Source of the DNA: Saprospiraceae bacterium
Lineage (GTDB): Bacteria > Bacteroidota > Bacteroidia > Chitinophagales > Saprospiraceae
Reading direction: 5' to 3'
Length of the DNA: 64,000 nucleotides
Assembly (NCBI GenBank): GCA_016711125.1
Contig: JADJTQ010000012.1
Location: 372,001-436,000 of the forward strand
The notes under the pieces were generated by a model. That model ran no database searches, was not told the DNA's origin, and worked only from the letters and a program-made list of their open reading frames with translations. A program made the position numbers and the translations under genes. Positions 57,513 to 64,000 of the stretch are shown here, one piece after another (positions within the stretch are counted from its first letter, which is position 1; each line of letters starts with the position of its first letter).

Positions 57513-60500
57513 TCAATGGTTTAGTACAGAATACACGCAAGGTTCTATCTCCGCGATAAAAGTTGCACCAATCTCAACATTAAAGGGAGGACTAAGCAAA
57601 ATGGCATTACCTGCTTTAAAAACAATGGTGCGCAGAGCCGCGATAGTGGCATCACTATTCAGATCATTAATTGCCCGATAAACATCAAGTGAGCCAAGTT
57701 GTGAAAGCAAGTTGTTGTTTACTACTATATCCTGGTTTTCAGCCAGACACGAAGTAAGCTCGCAAAAACTTACTCCCCTTGACAATATTTAAGGTGCTCG
57801 CTCTAGAAGTACCACATGCATTCGTAGTACTAACCGACAAGATCCCACCTGTAAACGAGGCATCAAAACTGATCAGTATCTCATTGCTTCCATTGCCAGT
57901 GATTGATGCCGAAGCATTGCTAAAACTCCAATCGTAAGTCTCTCCGGTTGTCTTTACAACGGAATACGGTAAATTCTTCAGAGATGGACAAATGGTTGCC
58001 GGACCGGTAATTGCACTTGGAACCACCCCTTCAGAAGAGAGCATAAAAGTCTGCAAACAGGTTTTCATGAGGCCGCAAAGATCAGTAGCTACCCAGGTTC
58101 TCTCAACAAGAAACAGGATCGGGCAATTTTCCGGTGATGGGCCAATCACGACATCCTGATAAGTCACTACAACATTACCGCAGTTGTCGGTCGCGGAGGC
58201 AAAGCCGTACGTTGAGGGAGAAATACTTGGATGTTGTGGGGTATTGGATCCCACTGGATTTGCATTAAAATCAATCGGCAAATCGATTGGAGCCGGACTG
58301 ACAGGGCAGAGGATGATCGGTTGGATTGTGTCTACAACTGTGATTATTTGCACCTGCTCCATAGATGAGACCCCGTTGCAGTCCACAATCGACCACGTAC
58401 GCTCAATGGTTCCGGTACCTGAGCATCCGATTAACAGCACAACATCCACGTGATTGGTATCAAAGGTGGTGCAACAAGAATGTATTACATTGGTCACATT
58501 CCCGGTATGAGCTAGAGTCGAATCAAATTCGCAGTACATGTCCATATAGATGGTTATATCCGGTGGTTTAGTAAACGTTACCGGAAGAGCCGCGATAAGA
58601 TCCAATTCATCAAATGCTCCCGGAGCGGTGAGTCCACTGGCAGAAATCACACTACTGGTGTTCGGATACGTTCCGTCGGTTGCATCACAAGGTAACTGAA
58701 TGGTGATAGGAAAGATACAGGTACTTTGTGCAAGTAATTCACCATTTGTAAAGCTAAAAGTAGAGCTGCCTGATCCGGCAAATTGTGCACTTTGTCCGCA
58801 GAAAGCACCACTGGCAGGCAGAGCAATTACAGTTGCACCTGCTAACATTGCACTCAAGTCATCGGAAAAATTAATACCAGTCACTGCGTTTTCCTGAAGA
58901 TTATTGATCGTGAAGGTTAGATCAACCGTCCCTCCTGCTATGCCTGAGCCACTGAATTCCTTTTCCAGGGAAAGATTGCGAACCTTTAAAATATCGCTGG
59001 CGGGACCACCTTGTACTGGCACACCGTCAACCTCGCCTGCGATATCACTAGTGAGATTTAGAAAATCACTGCTATTTACCAGGGCAGGTATCTGGAGAGT
59101 CACTAAAAAGGTGCATGAGGCACCTGGTGCTAAAGTGCCACCAGTGAAGCTAATTAGGCTCGTCCCCGAAATCTGAGAGCCCGTCCCGCAAACATCATTT
59201 AGAGGTAAGCCAACCGCGGTCAATCCAGACAGGGCTGCATTGAGATCATCAGTGAAAGTTATATTGTCGATAATCCTGACTGGATCTAGATTTTCAATTG
59301 TAAATTCCAAGGTCACTGTGCCACCAGGCAATACCGGATCGTCGGTAAATTCTTTGCTGACGCTTAAGATCTGCGTGTTAATTTCCAAATTGTCATTTGC
59401 TGGGGGCAATATCACACCACTACCATCGATTGTCGCTGTCAAGCTGGATGTGACATTGTTAAAGGTGCCATTTGAGGCTCCATCCGGTATTCTCACAGGC
59501 ACATCGAAAGTGCATGAGTCACCGACCGCTAAATTGCCTCCGGTGAAAAGCAAATTAGAAGTGCCTGAAATCATAGATCCGGTACCACATACATCGTTAA
59601 TGGGTAGTCCCTCTGCCAGCAAACCAGGTAGTACAGCATTGAGGTTGTCGATGAAAACTATGTCGGTGACTGGTAAAATCCCAGCCTTGTTATTTATAAT
59701 AAACCGCAGAGTTATCAACTCACCTGGCAATGCTGGGTCACCAATAAACTGCTTAGAAAAAACAAGCGGATTGACCACCAGCCCATCTTGTGCTTTATTG
59801 CCCTGAACAAGTTGGCCCAGGACCATTGCCTCAATATTACTCGTGGTATTTACTTGACTTCCTGCAGGTGCATCTGGTGGCACATCCAGGGTTATCGTAA
59901 AACTGCAGCTTCCACCGGGGATTAAGGTACCTCCACTAAGCGACAGAACACCTCCCATGAAACTAAGAGAAGAGCCGATGCCACAAGGATCCGTGGGTAA
60001 TGCACCAGAAGGCACGAGGCCTGGAACGACGACCTCTAGGTTATCGGTAAAAGAAATATTGGTGGCATCTCCGGCAGCAAATTCATCGAAAGTAATGGTA
60101 AATTCGAGATCTACTGTATTTCCGGGTAGCACAGGATCATTTATAAATTCCTTGGTAATTCGTGGTGCAGACAGTATGGTGAGATCATCGGTAGCCGGAT
60201 TTCCCGCAACATTTTGCCCATCAACGACCCCGGTAATCAGGGACGTCATGTTATGGTAAATGCCTCCTGGTGCAGCCTCTGATACATCGAGAGTAATTGT
60301 AAAGGAACACGAAGCTCCGGGAGCTAAAGATCCTCCTGATACTGATAATCGTGCAGGAGTTGTCGATGAAGGTGGATTGAATAATGGTGTAAATGTAAAA
60401 CTAGATCCCATCCCACAAGCTCCAGCCATTGGAATCACTGAAGCAGTTGGCAGGATCACTTCAAAATTGTCGGTAAAACTGATGTTTGTGAGATCATTCG

Positions 60501-61955
60501 TTGCGCTGGAATTGGTAATAGTAAATTCCAAATCAACGGTTCCACCAGGAGACGCAGGATCATTGGTAAACGACTTTGAAAGAATAGGGGCTTCATTGAT
60601 TGTCAAGTCATCAAAGGCAGGAACCAAAGTCACCATTGCTCCCCCTCGATCACCAGTTAGACTACTAGTTATATTCGAATATACTCCTGGGGATGCCATG
60701 TTTGGAACTTGAAGTGTTACTGAAAAAGTACACGACGCTTCCGGAGCCAGATTGCCTCCAGTCAATGTCAGCACACTGGTACCAGTCAAGGATGAACCAG
60801 CTCCACAAAAACCATCAACTGGCAAACTGGTAGCAACCAGGCCCGCTAATGTTTCATCGAGATCATCGGTGAAAGAGATATTGGTCAGCTCGTTATCACG
60901 GTCCAGATTAATGATCGTAAACTCTAAAGTGACCGTGCCCCCAGCTTGCACTGGATCATCTTTAAATATCTTGGAAAAAGCGACAGGATTAGCTGTCAAT
61001 CGAGCAAGGGCAATGCCACTACTTAGTTGAGCACCAAATAACGTTGAAGCACTTCTGAGGACTACGGTATTATCATAAATCGCAGGGCCGGTGCTTACGA
61101 CATCCACAGCAATAGTACATGAGCCGCCAGCCGGTACCAAGGGATCTGAAAAACGAATTCCCGAATAACTTATCTGGTTTGAGCCAGGAATAGCAGTGAT
61201 CGTGTTTCCGGAAAATGATGTGCCACAGGTACTAGTAGCCATAGCAAATGGAGCTACAACCAAGCCAAATGGCAGTATGTCTGTGAATGACATGTCATTC
61301 ACCTTCGTCCCATTAGTAGAGTTATCAATCAGAAATGTCAATCTGCTTGTACCAAGAGGTGCTATCACTGAAGGGATAAAAGATTTCGAAAATCCCGGTC
61401 TGCCAGGGGTTACGGTCAAATTTGCAGAAGCAAAACCACTATTCCCCACGTCGGATGTAAGATCTCCTGAGGTATTCATGTATACTGTTTCTCCTTCTAT
61501 GAGATCGGCAGTCACATATAGACTGATTGAGCAGGTGGCCCCAGGTCCAACCTGTCCGTTCGAAAGAGAAATACTGGTACCTTCTGGTTCTGCCACGATG
61601 AAAGCTCCTCCCCCACAACTGCTTGTCACACCGGGGACAGCAGAGATGGTCATACCAGAGGGTAACACATCAGTAAAAGTTAATTGGTCCGCCGGTTCAT
61701 TTGATTCAGAATTATCGATGGTGAAGGTTAATAGACTGTTAGCGCCCGGACCAATGATATCCGGTGAAAAAGTCTTGTAGAAACCAGGTGGATATCCTCC
61801 CTCTTGGGCCTGGCATTAACGGCAATGAATCCAATACTGAAAAAAATTGGAAGCAGCCATTTAATATATTTAATACAGTTTGTTTGTGAATTCAAATTTG
61901 GTTTATTGAGTGCAATCATTTTTTCGATTGTTTTAAAAGAAAATGGCTTTTTCAT
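57513..61955 (-). CDS. Large secreted DUF11-like repeat protein, two frameshifts
   Basis: The protein starts MKKPFSFKTIEKMIALNKPN near 61955 (signal helix WLLPIFFSIGFIAVNAR), shifts near 61797 to AQEGGYPPGFYKTFSPDIIG, runs as one frame from 61668 to about 57775, and shifts once more into the frame ending at 57513; about 1480 residues. Eight consecutive domains of 130-140 residues follow the pattern FSKxFxxDPVxPGGTVTLEF, TNISFTDDL, CGxGS, TGGxLAPGxSCTF. They are Ig-like adhesive or stalk domains of the DUF11/DUF7933 kind. The C-terminus has HYR-like and PKD-like segments and ends VEIGATFIAEIEPC, a common Saprospiria C-terminal form. Confidence 0.85.
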
Positions 61956-62088
61956 CGACAAATTATGAAAAATATAACTCCCGATGTCGCGAGGCGTCTT
62001 CAAACTGAGATTATCGTGCATGAAAAGTGCATATAGGAAGAATAGCATTTCCCAAATTAGCCTTGAATTGAGATTCAAATATTGTTAT

Positions 62089-62114
62089 AAAAAAGGGGTT
62101 CATGATTGAACCCC
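62089..62114 (-). terminator. Rho-independent terminator of the right-edge gene
   Basis: GGGGTTCA (62095-62102), loop TGAT, TGAACCCC (62107-62114) is a perfect eight-base-pair stem. On the minus strand it is followed by T6 (A6 at 62089-62094). It lies 67 bases beyond the stop at 62182. Confidence 0.85.
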
Positions 62115-62181
62115 CAAATTTTTAATGAATTATCTTCTAAAATCCAATAAAGGATTTACATCTCGTTTCACAAATCGATGC

Positions 62182-64000
62182 TTAGTTAAGCAAGATCATC
62201 TTTCTGGTAGCAGTGTATTGATTAGTTTCTAATTGATAATAGAGTACACTTGCGGAAGTGTTGAGATCGAAATGGTCAATTATAATTTCCTGATATCCTT
62301 TGGGATAATCGGCACTAAAAATCTTTAGCAACCTTCCATTCAAATCGTAAATCAACAATTGTGCTTTTGTTGCCTCGGGCAAATAAAACCCAATCATGGT
62401 ATATTCTTTGAATGGGTTCGGACTATTTTGGTATAGTTCAAATTGGTTTTGATCATGCAAGCTTTCCTCTATCACACTTGAAGTTAAACCGGCATCTCCA
62501 GATACTTGATTATCCCCCTTTTTTCCATCTATTTTTGAATGGTTAGACCCTGAATTGATGTGGGTCATATCTTCCTCATAACCCATCACATCATGATTGC
62601 TACCAACTTGCGGATCACATCCGCTCAAATCGGATTGCACTATGAGGACAGCATCGCAATAGTCGCGCGTATTGCTTGGATGGCTGATCATCCATACTCT
62701 CACCAAACGGGCACCAATATCTGGGCAACCTACTTCGAGGAAATCCAAATCTCCCGCAGTGTTTAAATCATCGTCGGTACCAGTGATAAACTCAATCCTA
62801 TATTCAAGGCTGTCGTCACCACAGGCAGGAGTACTGCTCCGATCAAACTCGGGAGCCCAAATTACGGCATGGGCACTATCAACCTCTCCATCATTGTCAC
62901 TATCCCATGGCGTCAGTCGAGCGGTAAGGCTCATAAGGCACACCGGTGTCGGTTTTTTACCAGAATTAACCGTAATGGTATACTCGCAATAACCTTCATT
63001 GGAACATTCATCTTGTACCTGAACTTTCAATTTGTAGGTACCCGGTAGGAGGTCTTCGATCGAAAAGCCAAAGTTTTCTCCTGCAATTCCCGATAGATCA
63101 TCACTGCCGCGTTCCACCGTGTATTGGTCATCCGGATCGCTGATCTCTTTCAGCTCCCAGGAGTAAGCAACCAAACCGCAGACATCTTCGGCATCCACCT
63201 CCACATTGAGGGTATATTCGCAGGCTCCCAACACAATTGTATCACTATCGGCTACCGGTCCTGTGATCAGACAAACAGGGGGCACTGTGTCAATTACGAT
63301 AATTTTCTGAACACATTTGTCGACGACTATGCTGGCGTCGAGCCACCACTTACCTGAGAGAACATCACCACCATATCCACACCAATCAGCAAAGTACCAG
63401 GTTCTTAAGATCTTGTAGCAGGCAGCATCACCACCTACGATTTTAAAGACTTTGTCTTCGTGTGCGATTCCTACAATCCGGCAATCATCGTCAAATTGGT
63501 AAGTCGCATAACCAGTATTTTCCGGACCGGCATCACCGATCACATTGCCATCAGGACCGTATTCTATCTGACAGGTGAATACCTCGGCATCACCAGGCAC
63601 ATCAAACATAAATTTATTGAGATCGCATTCATTGCCTACCCAAATACGCTGATGCCGGTAAATAGTGTCAACCGGATGCCGTAAACTATCCGAAATCCAT
63701 CATATGATCCTGGTGGACAGCTTTGCCAAATCTTAAACTTACGGAAAATGTACCCCTGACCACAATGGTCAAAATCACACCAAACTTCCTGCTCACAATA
63801 CACATTTTGGGCACAATTGAGCCACAATGCCCTTTTGGAAATTGAGCGTGTCTGGTTCATAATAACAAGTGGTCACCAGGCTATCGACCCACTGATAGCC
63901 TAAATGATCATCGTATACCCTGATTTGTTTCCATTCGCTGGTGCAGTAGCAGATGCTGTCATAAAATGGTAGGTCACATTCAATTTCATTTCCATCCGCA
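62182..64000 (-). CDS. Secreted protein with T9SS sorting domain (runs off right edge), frameshifts
   Basis: The main frame 63609-62182 continues upstream with shifts near 63670 and 63825, and the frame above is open to the window edge. Repaired, at least about 600 residues are present. Cys-rich segments such as RTWYFADWCGYGGD and Ig-like domains (CEYTLNVEVDAEDVCGLVAY, GTYKLKVQVQDECSNEGYCE) resemble the HYR/PKD-containing multidomain proteins of Saprospiria. The C-terminal 85 residues (FELYQNSPNPFKEYTMIGFY, ending ATRKMILLN) are a type IX sorting domain. Possible adhesin or filamentous surface protein. The N-terminus is missing. Confidence 0.85.

Noticed and set aside
58184..61780. Long plus-strand open frames opposite the DUF11-like gene (up to about 190 residues)
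   Set aside because: The minus-strand frame is open for 1300 residues with clear repeated domains; the antisense frames are Val/Ser/Pro-rich shadows of the repeats.
1..64000. CRISPR arrays, tRNA/rRNA genes, prophage or insertion sequences
   Set aside because: No regular spacer-repeat array, no tRNA T-arm-like GTTCGAATCC block, and no transposase or integrase was recognised on either strand.

Overview
The window looks like a chromosomal contig of a free-living Bacteroidota bacterium, most likely a Saprospiria (Lewinella/Saprospiraceae-like) lineage. The evidence is protein family and signal type. There are several secreted proteins with type IX secretion (T9SS) C-terminal sorting domains, -7 elements of the Bacteroidota form TAnnTTTG, almost no Shine-Dalgarno sequences, an RskA-type anti-sigma factor, DUF4331 and DUF1080 proteins, and long FN3 and DUF11-like secreted proteins. 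This placement is inference; no rRNA or tRNA gene was seen.

Layout. 1-455 is the N-terminus of a DEAD-box RNA helicase (minus strand). 998-2703 holds an ammonium channel gene and a P-II gene. 2904-5205 is a GMC oxidoreductase with its small subunit. 5380-9791 holds three secreted or solo proteins (unknown, DUF4382-like, leucine-rich repeat). 9762-12580 (minus) is an NtrC/NtrY-like two-component system, divergent from a MacAB-like efflux operon at 12724-21023 (HlyD adaptor, two ATPases, DUF2807 remnant, two FtsX-type permeases). 21212-24704 (minus) is class I ribonucleotide reductase. 25047-28344 (minus) holds a CorA-like transporter, an HExxH protein and a LolC/E-like permease. 28781-30058 is tyrS. 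30603-35666 is a sugar or sugar-acid group (TRAP binding protein, DUF1080 hydrolase, Gfo/Idh/MocA oxidoreductase, YiaK-like dehydrogenase). 35755-37467 is cysE-cysM. 37747-44580 is an ECF sigma/anti-sigma pair followed by two DUF4331 proteins and a TPR lipoprotein. 44747-48402 holds rmuC, a WYL regulator and ddl. 48669-51880 is a ten-FN3 T9SS protein. 52313-57273 holds pdhA, a TPR membrane protein, ribH, an MBL-fold hydrolase, a 2H phosphoesterase and an unknown protein. 57513-64000 (minus) holds two large surface proteins, the last running off the window.

The most coherent regulated unit is the sensor kinase/sigma-54 regulator facing the efflux operon; a near-perfect palindrome and a half-site lie in the 143 bases between them. 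A second theme is possible 3-keto-sugar metabolism, spread over two loci (GMC pair, and DUF1080 plus Gfo/Idh plus YiaK).

An important caveat is that at least fifteen clearly homologous genes are split by single-base indels, many in short A or T runs, while about as many others are intact. The simplest reading is residual long-read consensus error, so I annotate these as single genes and give both reading segments. A few loci are broken more deeply: efflux permease 1, the truncated DUF2807 gene and two four-helix-bundle genes. These may be genuine decay. No CRISPR array, prophage, IS element or secretion machinery is visible, and I did not find a clearly new multi-gene system. The items most worth a second look are the palindrome and efflux regulation, the P-II protein without the usual uridylylation tyrosine, the coupled permease/metalloprotein pair, the DUF4331 locus, and two intergenic repeat elements.
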